The position numbers and the translations under genes were made by a program. This document shows positions 1 through 7,596 of a stretch of 64,000 nt of DNA, piece by piece (position 1 is the first letter of the stretch; every line of letters starts with the position of its first letter). Below the pieces are notes generated by a model. The model saw nothing but the letters and a program-made list of their open reading frames with translations. It did not search any database and was not told the origin of the DNA. The stretch is from Mycobacterium basiliense (GTDB lineage Bacteria; Actinomycetota; Actinomycetes; Mycobacteriales; Mycobacteriaceae), in assembly GCF_900292015.1 (NCBI RefSeq), contig NZ_LR130759.1, positions 5,518,001 through 5,582,000 of the forward strand. Direction: 5' to 3'.

Positions 1-1
1 A

Positions 2-412
2 GCCGTACGACTGCGCACGAACCGCCCAAGTCGAGTCACCAGGCCATTGCTGTTACTGGTCGCCCTGCTGAGCGTCATGAGCCTGGCGGTCCCGATGGCG
101 CCGGCGCACGCTGCGAACACCGATCCCGCCGCATACCTCGTCGGCCATCGGTGGCCCACCGGCCACCCATCGGCATCGGGCCCGGCGGTCGGCTACCCGA
201 TGAAACACCAGGTGACACCCCCACCCGAAGTCGCGGTTTGGCGGCCAGCTCGCCTGATAGCGCCCGTCACCGGAAAGCCCGACACGGCTGCCGTCTATGC
301 CAGTGACCCTCCCGCCGCTGACGGCGGCGACATCCCACCCTGGGTGTTGGCGGTCGGCGTAATCGCAGCAGTCGGTGCGGCGGCGATTTGGGCAGTGCGG
401 CGCAGGCCGTAG
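2..412 (+). CDS. Exported, C-terminally membrane-anchored small protein (Rv3851-like), 5' end probably outside the window
   Basis: The reading frame is open from the left edge to a stop at 412. A TTG at 47 would start within the hydrophobic stretch LLLLVALLSVMSLAV. However, the residues encoded before it (RLRTNRPSRVTRP) form a basic n-region typical of a signal peptide, so the true start probably lies upstream of the window. A signal-peptidase-like site (AHA-A) follows. The middle is proline-rich, and the C-terminus has one transmembrane helix (PPWVLAVGVIAAVGAAAIW) followed by a basic RRR tail. Position before hns matches Rv3851 of M. tuberculosis, a protein of unknown function. No catalytic motif is visible. 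Confidence 0.6.
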   Translation, partial: AVRLRTNRPSRVTRPLLLLVALLSVMSLAVPMAPAHAANTDPAAYLVGHRWPTGHPSASGPAVGYPMKHQVTPPPEVAVWRPARLIAPVTGKPDTAAVYASDPPAADGGDIPPWVLAVGVIAAVGAAAIWAVRRRP

Positions 413-496
413 CCCGATCGCGGTGTCCTGGCATGATGGGACACGAGTCTTCGCGACGTGGTGAGCAACGAGAAACAGCTGCAAAGGAGCGGCCGC

Positions 497-925
497 ATGG
501 CAGACCCGCAGGATCAACCCGACAGCGAATCGGACGGCACCGCGACACCGCCGGCCAAGAAGCAACCCGCAAAGAAGGCGGCCAAGGCACCGGCCAAAAA
601 GGCGCCCGCCAAAAAGGCGCCCGCCAAAAAGGCTCCGGCCAAGACGGCTCCCGCTAACAAAGCACCCACGAAGCGGCCGGAATCTGCGCCCACCAAATCT
701 GCTGACCAGCCGGCGACCCCTAAGCCATCAGCGAAAGCCGGCGGCGAACTGACTGCAGCAGCGAAAGACGCGGCGGCTCAAGCTAAATCGACGGTGGACC
801 GCGCAAATAACCCACTTCCTCCAGAACCGGAAGAGTCGCCGAGCCACTCCACCGTTTCCGTGGTCGTCGCCGTCACTCTCAGCCTGCTGGCGATGCTGCT
901 GATCCGCCAGTTGCGCCGGCGCTGA
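497..925 (+). CDS. hns: Hns-like lysine/alanine-rich membrane-anchored nucleoid protein (Rv3852-like)
   Basis: The 142-residue protein has three parts: an acidic N-terminus ([13 protein letters not shown]), a highly basic block of PAKKA-type repeats at about residues 18-60, and a C-terminal transmembrane helix ([16 protein letters not shown]) ending RQLRRR. The start at 497 is chosen because AAAGGAG lies 8-9 nt upstream and it matches the conserved MxDPQD N-terminus. The family is annotated as an H-NS-like DNA-binding protein in mycobacteria. The repeats resemble histone H1 or eukaryotic-like DNA-compacting tails, and the C-terminal helix implies membrane tethering. A possible two-gene unit with rraA follows (2 nt gap). 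DNA binding is inferred from composition and family. Confidence 0.88.
   Translation: MADPQDQPDSESDGTATPPAKKQPAKKAAKAPAKKAPAKKAPAKKAPAKTAPANKAPTKRPESAPTKSADQPATPKPSAKAGGELTAAAKDAAAQAKSTVDRANNPLPPEPEESPSHSTVSVVVAVTLSLLAMLLIRQLRRR
587..676 (+). repeat. 15-bp in-frame tandem repeats encoding APAKK-type units
   Basis: Six consecutive 15-bp units, each coding for A-P-(A/T)-(K/N)-(K/T), lie within hns. Units at 602-616 and 617-631 are identical (GCGCCCGCCAAAAAG) and the others diverge at one to several bases. Such arrays can change length by slippage and would change the charge of the DNA-binding segment in 5-residue steps. Confidence 0.85.
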
Positions 926-927
926 CG

Positions 928-1419
928 ATGGACGGTGTGCCATTTCGGCCGACGGCCGACCTCGTCGACGACATCGGGCCCGACGTACGCAGCTGCGATG
1001 TGCAATTTCGCCAGTTTGGCGGGCGTGCGGAGTTTGCCGGTCGCATCACGACCGTGCGGTGTCTTCAGGACAATGCTTTACTCAAGTCAGTGCTCTCCGA
1101 GCCGGGCGCCGGAGGTGTGCTGGTGATCGACGGTGCCGGTTCCCTGCACAGCGCGTTGGTGGGCGATGTCATCGCCGATTTGGCCCGCTGCAACGGCTGG
1201 GCCGGGTTGATCATCCATGGTGCGGTGCGCGATGCCGCCACCCTGCGCGGTCTCGACATCGGGGTGAAAGCGCTGGGCACCAATCCGCGCAAAAGCACCA
1301 AGACCGGGGCCGGCGAACGCGACGTGGAAGTAACGGTCGGCGGTGTGACATTCGTGCCAGGCGAATTTGCCTACAGCGACGATGACGGCATCGTCGTCGT
1401 GTCCACTGCTATAGCTTAA
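928..1419 (+). CDS. rraA: RraA/MenG-family protein (regulator of ribonuclease activity A)
   Basis: The 163-residue protein is of RraA-family length. It has the family core GGVLVIDG (about 62-69), the HGAVRD segment (97-102) with the conserved Arg-Asp, [12 protein letters not shown] (116-127) and the C-terminal DDDGIVVV (151-158). The family forms trimeric rings. In E. coli the member binds RNase E and dampens RNA decay; the old MenG methyltransferase name is considered wrong. Some family members are aldolases or decarboxylases. Its ATG lies 2 nt after the hns stop. Its TAA (1417-1419) overlaps the ethA stop on the other strand (1416-1418), so the two genes converge with no spacer. Confidence 0.9.
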   Translation: MDGVPFRPTADLVDDIGPDVRSCDVQFRQFGGRAEFAGRITTVRCLQDNALLKSVLSEPGAGGVLVIDGAGSLHSALVGDVIADLARCNGWAGLIIHGAVRDAATLRGLDIGVKALGTNPRKSTKTGAGERDVEVTVGGVTFVPGEFAYSDDDGIVVVSTAIA

Positions 1420-2894
1420 ACAGCCACTGGCGCAGGTTTTTTGGAGAACCGCAGGCCTTCATCTGCAATCTTGCCGCGCCGAATGAGGTGGATATCGCGC
1501 AGATAGTTCTGATTGAGGCGCCATGGGGTCCGGGAGCCCTGTTTGGGCAGTTCATCCAGCGAACGCAGGACATAGCCCGGGGTGAACTCCATGAACGGGC
1601 GCTCTTCGACCTCTGAACCCGGATGCTCCACCACCACGGTGTCAAAGCCCTTGGCGTCCATGTAATTCAGCACGCGGCAGACAAACTCCGACACCAGATC
1701 AGCTTTCAACGTCCAAGATGCATTGGTGTAGCCGACGGTGTACGCCATGTTGGGCAGTCCGGAGAGCATCATGCCCTTGTAGGCCATCAGCTTGGTGAGG
1801 TCCACTGGTTGGCCGTCAACCGTGGCAACGGCGCCGCCAAAGAGCTGCAGATTCAAACCGGTTGCAGTGATGATGATGTCTGCTGGCAGTTCGCGGCCTG
1901 AGTGCAGTCGAATGCCGGCCGGAGTGAACCGGTCGATCGTCTCGGTGACCACCTCGACCTGTCCGTGGCGAATCGCACGGAACAAGTCGCCGTTGGGCAC
2001 CAAACACAACCGCTGGTCCCACGGGTTGTAGTGCGGACCGAAATGCTTTCGTACGTCGTAACCTTCAGGGAGCTGACGCTGGGCCAGTCCCATGAACGTT
2101 TTGCGCATGCGCCGCGGCCACTTCCGGCAGGCCCCGTACACCGCCGCCTGACGAAGCACGTTCTTCCACCGAACCGCGGCATAGGCCATTTTTTCCGGGA
2201 GCAAGCGGTTGAGCTTCTCGGCAATCCCATCCCGCTCTGGTTGCGAGACGATGTAAGTGGGCGAGCGCTGCAGCATCGTGACGTGTTTGGCGCCGGAATT
2301 CGCGAGTGCGGGAACCAAAGTGACAGCCGTGGCACCGCTGCCGATCACAACGATGTTCTTGTCTTTGTAGTCGAGATCCTCGGGCCAGTGTTGTGGGTGA
2401 ATGATCGGCCCGGTGAAGTCTTCCGCGCCAGCGAACTTCGGTGAATAGCCCTCGTCGTAGTTGTAATACCCGCTGCATAGGAACAGGAACGAGCAGGTGA
2501 TCTCGCAGGGTGTGCCGCTGCTGTCGATCCGCACGGTCCAGCGATTATCCGCCGACGACCAGTCGGCCCCGAGGACCTTCTGGTTGAGCCTGATGTGCTT
2601 GTCGATGCCGTACATGGCCGCGGTGCTGTTCACGTACTCGAGTATCGGTTTGCCGTCGGCAATGGCTTGACGTTGCGTCCAGGGACGAAAGCGGAAACCT
2701 AGGGTATGCATGTCCGAGTCGGAGCGGATACCGGGATAGCGGAACAGGTCCCAGGTGCCGCCCATGGCCGACCGCTTTTCCAAGATGGCATAGGTCTTGG
2801 TCGGACAGCGGTCCTGCAGGTGCCAGGCCGCACTCACGCCGGATATTCCCGCCCCCACGATCACGACGTCAAGGTGCTCGGTGATCTGACTCAT
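1416..2894 (-). CDS. ethA: FAD-dependent Baeyer-Villiger monooxygenase EthA
   Basis: The 492-residue protein is close to M. tuberculosis EthA, which activates the prodrug ethionamide and oxidises ketones to esters. From the chosen start, the FAD-binding GAGISG is at 14-19. The Baeyer-Villiger signature FxGxxxHxxxWP ([12 protein letters not shown]) is at about 160-171, and the NADPH-binding GSGATA at about 185-190. The C-terminal half keeps ATGLN. I take the ATG at 2894 ([11 protein letters not shown]). The tuberculosis start falls on an Ile codon here, and a longer reading (MIAWFV...) would run into the operator region. It is divergent from ethR across about 77 bp and is expected to be repressed by EthR. 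Confidence 0.95.
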   Translation of the reverse strand: MSQITEHLDVVIVGAGISGVSAAWHLQDRCPTKTYAILEKRSAMGGTWDLFRYPGIRSDSDMHTLGFRFRPWTQRQAIADGKPILEYVNSTAAMYGIDKHIRLNQKVLGADWSSADNRWTVRIDSSGTPCEITCSFLFLCSGYYNYDEGYSPKFAGAEDFTGPIIHPQHWPEDLDYKDKNIVVIGSGATAVTLVPALANSGAKHVTMLQRSPTYIVSQPERDGIAEKLNRLLPEKMAYAAVRWKNVLRQAAVYGACRKWPRRMRKTFMGLAQRQLPEGYDVRKHFGPHYNPWDQRLCLVPNGDLFRAIRHGQVEVVTETIDRFTPAGIRLHSGRELPADIIITATGLNLQLFGGAVATVDGQPVDLTKLMAYKGMMLSGLPNMAYTVGYTNASWTLKADLVSEFVCRVLNYMDAKGFDTVVVEHPGSEVEERPFMEFTPGYVLRSLDELPKQGSRTPWRLNQNYLRDIHLIRRGKIADEGLRFSKKPAPVAV

Positions 2895-2908
2895 AACAAA
2901 CCACGCTA

Positions 2909-2956
2909 TCAACGCCGTGTCGAGTGCGTCAACGAGGTGTTGAGAATCTCAACACG
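2909..2956. promoter_or_regulatory. EthR operator region between ethA and ethR
   Basis: A perfect palindrome, GTGTTGAGA-A-TCTCAACAC, lies at 2937-2955. Additional TCAACG elements lie at 2909 and 2929 in the same short spacer between the two start codons. EthR of M. tuberculosis binds cooperatively as several dimers to a roughly 55-bp operator in the equivalent position. The sequence and placement support the same autoregulated divergent control here. Confidence 0.7.
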
Positions 2957-2971
2957 GGGTAAGATGGCGTG

Positions 2972-3619
2972 GTGACCATTTCCACCGCCAATGAGACGGC
3001 GTCGCACCGGGGCCGGCGCAGCGCGCGACCGTCCGGCGATGAGCGGGAACTCGCGATTCTCAATACCGCCGAGAAACTGCTGGAGGACCGGCCGCTGGCG
3101 GACATCTCGGTCGACGACCTGGCCAAGGGCGCGGGTATCTCGCGACCGACGTTCTACTTCTATTTCCCGTCCAAGGAAGCCGTGCTGCTGACCTTGCTGG
3201 ACCGGGTTGTCAACGAGGCCGATTCGGCGCTGGAAAATCTTGCCCAGACCCCCGATGTCGACCGCGTCAAAATGTGGCGCACCGGAATCAACGTGTTCTT
3301 CGAGACCTTCGGAGCCCACCGCGCAGTGATCCAAGGGGGCCAGGGCGTCCGAGGGATCAGCGCCGAAGTCCGGGAGCTGTGGTCGACGTTCATGCAGAAG
3401 TGGATCGCCTACACCGCCGAAGTCATCGCGGCCGAACGCGAACGGGGGGCAGCACCGGACACCCTGCCGGCCGTGGAACTGGCCACCGCGCTCAACCTGA
3501 TGAATGAGCGGACGCTGTCGGCCTCGCTTCTCGCCGAGGAGCCCTGCGTGCCCGAATCGCACGTGCTGGACACGCTGGTGCATGTCTGGGTCAGCAGCAT
3601 CTACGGCGAGGCCCGCTAG
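2972..3619 (+). CDS. ethR: TetR-family repressor EthR
   Basis: The 215-residue TetR-family regulator has an N-terminal helix-turn-helix (ISVDDLAKGAGISRPTFYFY at about 45-64, followed by FPSKEAV) and an all-helical ligand-binding C-terminal domain. The protein matches M. tuberculosis EthR over its whole length (MTxxxA...HRGRR, then MWRTGINVFFETFG and LNLMNERTL). Two tandem GTG codons (2969 and 2972) could start it; the second aligns with the known N-terminus. The known role is repression of ethA and its own gene, relieved by a hydrophobic ligand. dinB3 follows after 31 nt, so some read-through is possible. Confidence 0.95.
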   Translation: MTISTANETASHRGRRSARPSGDERELAILNTAEKLLEDRPLADISVDDLAKGAGISRPTFYFYFPSKEAVLLTLLDRVVNEADSALENLAQTPDVDRVKMWRTGINVFFETFGAHRAVIQGGQGVRGISAEVRELWSTFMQKWIAYTAEVIAAERERGAAPDTLPAVELATALNLMNERTLSASLLAEEPCVPESHVLDTLVHVWVSSIYGEAR

Positions 3620-3643
3620 CCGCCCGCTTGTCGCCCCGCCATG

Positions 3644-3657
3644 CGAACATATGTTCG
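3644..3657. promoter_or_regulatory. LexA-type SOS box overlapping the dinB3 start codon
   Basis: CGAACATATGTTCG is a perfect 14-bp palindrome. It fits the actinobacterial/Bacillus-type LexA operator core CGAAC-N4-GTTCG, and its central ATG is the start codon at 3651. A LexA dimer here would block initiation or elongation. Binding itself is inferred. Confidence 0.72.
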
Positions 3658-4859
3658 TGCGGTGCGAGGCGACCATCCTGCACGCGGACCTGGATTCGTT
3701 CTACGCGTCCGTCGAGCAGCGTGACGACCCGGCCTTGCGGGGCAGGCCGGTCATTGTCGGCGGCGGAGTCGTTCTGGCGGCCAGCTACGAGGCCAAGGCC
3801 TACGGCGTGCGCACCGCGATGGGCGGGGCCCAGGCGCGTCGGTTGTGTCCGCACGCCGTGGTGGTGCCGCCGCGGATGAGCGCCTACACCCGGGCCAGCA
3901 ATGCCGTGTTCGACATGTTTCACGACTGCACACCGATAGTGGAGCCGCTCTCGGTGGACGAGGCGTTTCTCGATGTCTCGGGGCTGTACCGGGTGTCCGG
4001 CACTCCCGTTCAGATCGCCGCGCGGCTACGCGCCGACGTGCGTGACCAGGTCGGCTTGCCCATCACGGTAGGCATCGCCCGGACAAAGTTTCTCGCTAAA
4101 GTCGCCAGCCAAGAAGCCAAACCGGATGGGTTGCTGCTGGTCCCACCGGACCGAGAGTTGGCCTTCCTGCGTCCACTGCCGGTGCGCAGATTGTGGGGTG
4201 TGGGCGCCAAGACCACCGACAAGCTGCACACCCACGGCATCTACACCGTCGCCGAAATCGCCAACCTCAGCGAGTCGATGCTGGCCTCGATGCTGGGTGG
4301 GGCGATGGGCCGCCGACTCTACGCACTATCCCGCAACATCGACCACCGCCGGGTGACGACCGGTGTGCGGCGTCGCTCGGTGGGCGCCCAGCGAGCGCTG
4401 GGACGCGCGGGCAACAGTATGTCGCCCACCGAGATCGACACGGTGGTGGTCGCCCTGATCGACCGGATCACCGGCCGGATGCGCGCCGCCGGACGAACCG
4501 GTCGCACCGTGGTGTTGCGGCTACGCTTCGACGACTTCACCCGTGCCACCCGCTCACACACGTTGCCGGGAGCGACTTCGGCCACCCAACCGATTCTGAC
4601 CGCGGCCCGACAACTGGTCGCCTCGGTGGCGCCGCTGATCGCACAGCGAGGATTGACGCTAATCGGCATCGCCGTGTCCGGCGTCGCCCGCAACGCCGCC
4701 CAGCAGCTGATGCTGCCGTTCGACGAACGGGCGGCCAGACCAGACCTGCTTGACGACGCCGTGGATCGGATACGCCGCCGTTACGGCAACTCGGCGCTGA
4801 CCCGCGCGGTGCTGGTTGGCCGTGACCCGGGACTGGAGATGCCGCGCCTACCGGACTGA
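3651..4859 (+). CDS. dinB3: Y-family DNA polymerase, DinB3-like
   Basis: The 402-residue translesion polymerase keeps the palm motif HADLDSFYASVE (D13 and D15) and SVDEAF (D103, E104) that bind the catalytic metals. The fingers/thumb helix-hairpin-helix LWGVGAKTTDKL and the little-finger domain follow. A QLMLPF hexapeptide (352-357) resembles a beta-clamp-binding motif. The start at 3651 is chosen because residues from MFVRCEATILHADLD form the family N-terminus; upstream codons only overlap ethR. M. smegmatis carries a third DinB beside ethA/ethR, and this copy appears orthologous by position. I recall no polymerase at this place in M. tuberculosis. It ends in a 12-bp overlap with the convergent PHP gene. 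Confidence 0.9.
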   Translation: MFVRCEATILHADLDSFYASVEQRDDPALRGRPVIVGGGVVLAASYEAKAYGVRTAMGGAQARRLCPHAVVVPPRMSAYTRASNAVFDMFHDCTPIVEPLSVDEAFLDVSGLYRVSGTPVQIAARLRADVRDQVGLPITVGIARTKFLAKVASQEAKPDGLLLVPPDRELAFLRPLPVRRLWGVGAKTTDKLHTHGIYTVAEIANLSESMLASMLGGAMGRRLYALSRNIDHRRVTTGVRRRSVGAQRALGRAGNSMSPTEIDTVVVALIDRITGRMRAAGRTGRTVVLRLRFDDFTRATRSHTLPGATSATQPILTAARQLVASVAPLIAQRGLTLIGIAVSGVARNAAQQLMLPFDERAARPDLLDDAVDRIRRRYGNSALTRAVLVGRDPGLEMPRLPD

Positions 4860-5855
4860 AGCCCAGTCCAGCAGCGTGGCCGCCGACCAGGTGTTGACGA
4901 TGCGATCCAACGGTACCGCCGCATCCAGCGCACGCTGGGCTCCGTAGCCCAGGAAGTCAAGTTGGCCCGGCGCGTGCGCGTCGGTGTCGATGCTGAAGAC
5001 GCAACCGATGTCGCGCGCGAGATTCAGCAGGCGAGTCGGCGGGTCACGGCGCTCGGGGCGAGAGTTGATCTCCACCGCGGTGCCGTGGTCACGGCAGGCA
5101 GTAAACACCACCTCGGCGTCGAATGTGGATTCCGGCCGGATGCCGCGGTTGCCGGCGACCAGCCGGCCGGTGCAATGGCCGAGCACATCGACGTGGCCGT
5201 CGGAGACCGCGCGCACCATCCGCCGTGTCATCGCGGCCGAGTCCATCGAGAGCTTCGAGTGCACACTGGCCACCACGATGTCCAACCGGTCGAGCAGTTC
5301 GGGCTCCTGGTCGAGACTGCCATCGTCCAAGATGTCGACCTCGATGCCGGTCAGAATCCGCATCGGCGCGAACTGGTCACGCAGCGCGTCGATGACGTCG
5401 AGCTGCTTGCGCAACCGGTCCGGCGACAAGCCGTTGGCGATCGTCAGCCGCGGTGAATGGTCGGTCAACGCACAGTAGTCATGGCCCAACGCCGCCGCGG
5501 TCGCCATCATTTCTTCGATTGGCGCCGAGCCGTCTGACCAGTTGGAATGCAGGTGCAGATCCCCGCGCAGCGCGGCGCGAATTGGCCCGCCACCGAGATC
5601 CTCAGCTGCGGAACGTAATTCAACCAGCAAATCCGGTTCGCGACCGGACCACGCCTGGGCGATGACTTTGGCGGTTTTGGGTCCGATTCCCGGCAGTGAT
5701 TGCCAGCTGTTGGCCTGGCCGTGCCGCTCCCGGGCAGCGTCGTCGAGCTTCTCGATGATGTCGGCGGCGTTGCGATACGCCATGACGCGTCTGGGATCAT
5801 AGCGGCTTCGGTCCCTGTAATAGGCGATCTGCCGCAGCGCAATTACCGGATCCAT
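4848..5855 (-). CDS. PolX-like PHP-domain phosphoesterase (Rv3856c-like)
   Basis: The 335-residue protein has an N-terminal segment with the helix-hairpin-helix LPGIGPKTAKVI (54-65) and a C-terminal PHP domain. PHP metal ligands are visible: HLH (101-103), TDHS (131-134), E172, VASVHS (H199), HVDVLGH (221-227) and DTDAH (290-294). This is the architecture of the tail of bacterial family X polymerases without the polymerase beta-like catalytic domain, so a 3'-5' exonuclease or phosphoesterase role in DNA repair is likely. The start is 10 nt downstream of the stop of the membrane-protein gene on the same strand, suggesting an operon. It lies next to the SOS-box dinB3. Confidence 0.85.
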   Translation of the reverse strand: MDPVIALRQIAYYRDRSRYDPRRVMAYRNAADIIEKLDDAARERHGQANSWQSLPGIGPKTAKVIAQAWSGREPDLLVELRSAAEDLGGGPIRAALRGDLHLHSNWSDGSAPIEEMMATAAALGHDYCALTDHSPRLTIANGLSPDRLRKQLDVIDALRDQFAPMRILTGIEVDILDDGSLDQEPELLDRLDIVVASVHSKLSMDSAAMTRRMVRAVSDGHVDVLGHCTGRLVAGNRGIRPESTFDAEVVFTACRDHGTAVEINSRPERRDPPTRLLNLARDIGCVFSIDTDAHAPGQLDFLGYGAQRALDAAVPLDRIVNTWSAATLLDWASVR

Positions 5856-5865
5856 AGCTCGCCGA

Positions 5866-6297
5866 TTACATCAGTTGACCAACGATGAAACCGGCGAAAA
5901 CCACTGCGAAGCCGCCAATCTCAGCGACGATGAGCACAGACATGAAAAGCCCGGTTCCCCGCACCGGCGGATCGAATTGGTTTTCGGTGTCCCGGCGCAC
6001 GCCGTGCACGATGTAACCCGCGATCGCGGCCACGAAGAAGGCCACCACCGCCATTGCTGCGGCGAGATTGACCCAAGTCGGCCAGGCACTAAGTTCGACG
6101 AACACCGCGATCAACAGCGTTGCGAACGAGTAGAGCAGCGCCGCCCGATGTGCGATATCGACGTACACGTGCGCCCGGTGCTCGTCGGTAACCATGACCT
6201 GCCGGTACTTCCACACGCCCAAGATAAGGGCCAGAAGAAAGATGGCTCCGGCTGCGAGCAGGCAGATGTCGGTATCTATCCCGAGGGCGTGGTTCAT
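5866..6297 (-). CDS. Four-helix integral membrane protein (Rv3857c-like)
   Basis: The 143-residue protein has four predicted transmembrane helices: LAAGAIFLLALILGVW, ALLYSFATLLIAVFVELSAW, LAAAMAVVAFFVAAIAGYIV and FMSVLIVAEIGGFAVVFAGFI. The loops are short, with charged residues between helices 1 and 2. No enzyme motif is visible and the function is unknown. It is transcribed toward the PHP gene with a 10-nt gap and is divergent from the LLM oxidoreductase across 51 bp. From memory, the M. tuberculosis counterpart is annotated much shorter, which would fit a deletion there rather than an extension here. Confidence 0.75.
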   Translation of the reverse strand: MNHALGIDTDICLLAAGAIFLLALILGVWKYRQVMVTDEHRAHVYVDIAHRAALLYSFATLLIAVFVELSAWPTWVNLAAAMAVVAFFVAAIAGYIVHGVRRDTENQFDPPVRGTGLFMSVLIVAEIGGFAVVFAGFIVGQLM

Positions 6298-6348
6298 GGT
6301 CGCCTCGAGTCTAGTTGCGCGCAGAATGGTGGGACTACCGTCAGGTTC

Positions 6349-7200
6349 ATGCGCTTCGCCTTCAAAACTTCACCGCAAAACACCACTTGGGCACAGATGC
6401 TGGCGCTCTGGCGAGCCGCTGACGACATCGACGTCTACGACTCCGGGTGGACCTTCGACCATTTCTATCCGATCTTCAGCGACCCCACCGGTCCCTGCCT
6501 AGAGGGCTGGACGACGCTGACCGCACTGGCCCAGGCCACCACGAGGCTGCGGCTGGGCACGCTGGTCACCGGCATCCACTACCGCCATCCGGCCGTGCTG
6601 GCCAACATGGCCGCCGCCCTCGACATCATCTCTAACGGACGACTCGAGTTGGGAATCGGCGCCGGTTGGAATGAGGAGGAGTCCGGTGCCTACGGAATAG
6701 AGCTCGGCAGCGTCAAGGAACGCTTCGACCGGTTCGAGGAGGCGTGTGCGGTGTTGACCAGCCTGCTCAGCCAACAGACCACCAACTTCGACGGCACCTA
6801 CTACCAACTCGAGGACGCCCGCAACGAGCCCAAGGGGCCGCAGCGTCCGCATCCACCGATCTGCATTGGCGGCAGCGGAGAAAAACGCACGTTGCGCATC
6901 ACCGCCCGCTATGCCCAGCACTGGAACTTTGTCGGCGGGTCGGCCGAGGAGTTCGCCCGCAAGCGTGACGTGCTGGCGGCGCATTGCGCCGATATCGGTC
7001 GCGACCGGAATGAAATCAGGCTGTCGGCCCACCTGCTGTTGGGTGCGGACCGAAATTACGGGCAGGTCCTCGACAACGCCGCCGCGCTCGCGGCCGAAGG
7101 TCTGGACCTGGGAATCGTCTACATCAGTCCCCCGCATGACCCGGCCGTCCTGGAACCGTTGGCGGAGGCGATCCGCGAGTCCGGCCTACTTTCGGTCTGA
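6349..7200 (+). CDS. LLM-class F420-dependent oxidoreductase
   Basis: The 283-residue protein of the luciferase-like monooxygenase superfamily forms a TIM barrel in known members. Family hallmarks are AQATTRLRLGTLVTG (about 61-75), RHPAVLANMAAALDIISNGRLELGIGAGW (79-107), ERFDRFEEACAVL and PPICIGGSGEKRTL. Many mycobacterial members use deazaflavin F420, and the GxGxGW-type loop fits. The substrate is unknown. The ATG at 6349 starts the conserved N-terminus MRFAFKTSPQ; the frame stays open upstream only as antisense to the membrane-protein gene. I do not recall a counterpart at this position in M. tuberculosis. Confidence 0.88.
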   Translation: MRFAFKTSPQNTTWAQMLALWRAADDIDVYDSGWTFDHFYPIFSDPTGPCLEGWTTLTALAQATTRLRLGTLVTGIHYRHPAVLANMAAALDIISNGRLELGIGAGWNEEESGAYGIELGSVKERFDRFEEACAVLTSLLSQQTTNFDGTYYQLEDARNEPKGPQRPHPPICIGGSGEKRTLRITARYAQHWNFVGGSAEEFARKRDVLAAHCADIGRDRNEIRLSAHLLLGADRNYGQVLDNAAALAAEGLDLGIVYISPPHDPAVLEPLAEAIRESGLLSV

Positions 7201-7596
7201 GCACCCGGCTGGTTGGGTATCTCGGGATGCACTAGCCCTGATAACAACTTAATAAATCTGAGCAAACCTCTTGCTAGCCAAATTGGTGGATCATCACGCC
7301 CGCTAGACGGCGAACCGCAGCAGCTCTTCGGCGGTTACCAGGCGCTCGTGCTTAGCCGGAAACTCGTGGCTCTTGACCGGGTGACGGAACCACGACCAGG
7401 CGATTCGCCCCATCCGTGACCGCGGTATTGGGTTGCTACGCACAGTGGCACTCCCTGCGATTGGACAACTCAACTGGGACCCCACATGTGACGAATCCCA
7501 CATCGGCCCATTAGACACCCGGCGCCTGGCAAACGACAAACGACGCGCCGAGCGATAACCGACGTGTTTCTGGCGTGACTGGTGTGACTGGTGTGG
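7201..7596. other. Intergenic region between LLM gene and gltD, possible gene relic
   Basis: The 396 bp lie between convergent genes. No convincing complete gene was seen. A minus-strand open frame (7539-7303) encodes a tail (RMGRIAWSWFRHPVKSHEFP, then a stretch ending in EELLRFAV and a stop) whose composition looks coding. I recognise no family, and no supported start or ribosome site is visible. It may be a decayed gene. No clear terminator hairpin was found. Confidence 0.3.

Noticed and set aside
53..590. Minus-strand frames opposite the first two genes
   Set aside because: Antisense shadows of a signal-peptide protein and hns, with arginine/proline-biased composition and no family match.
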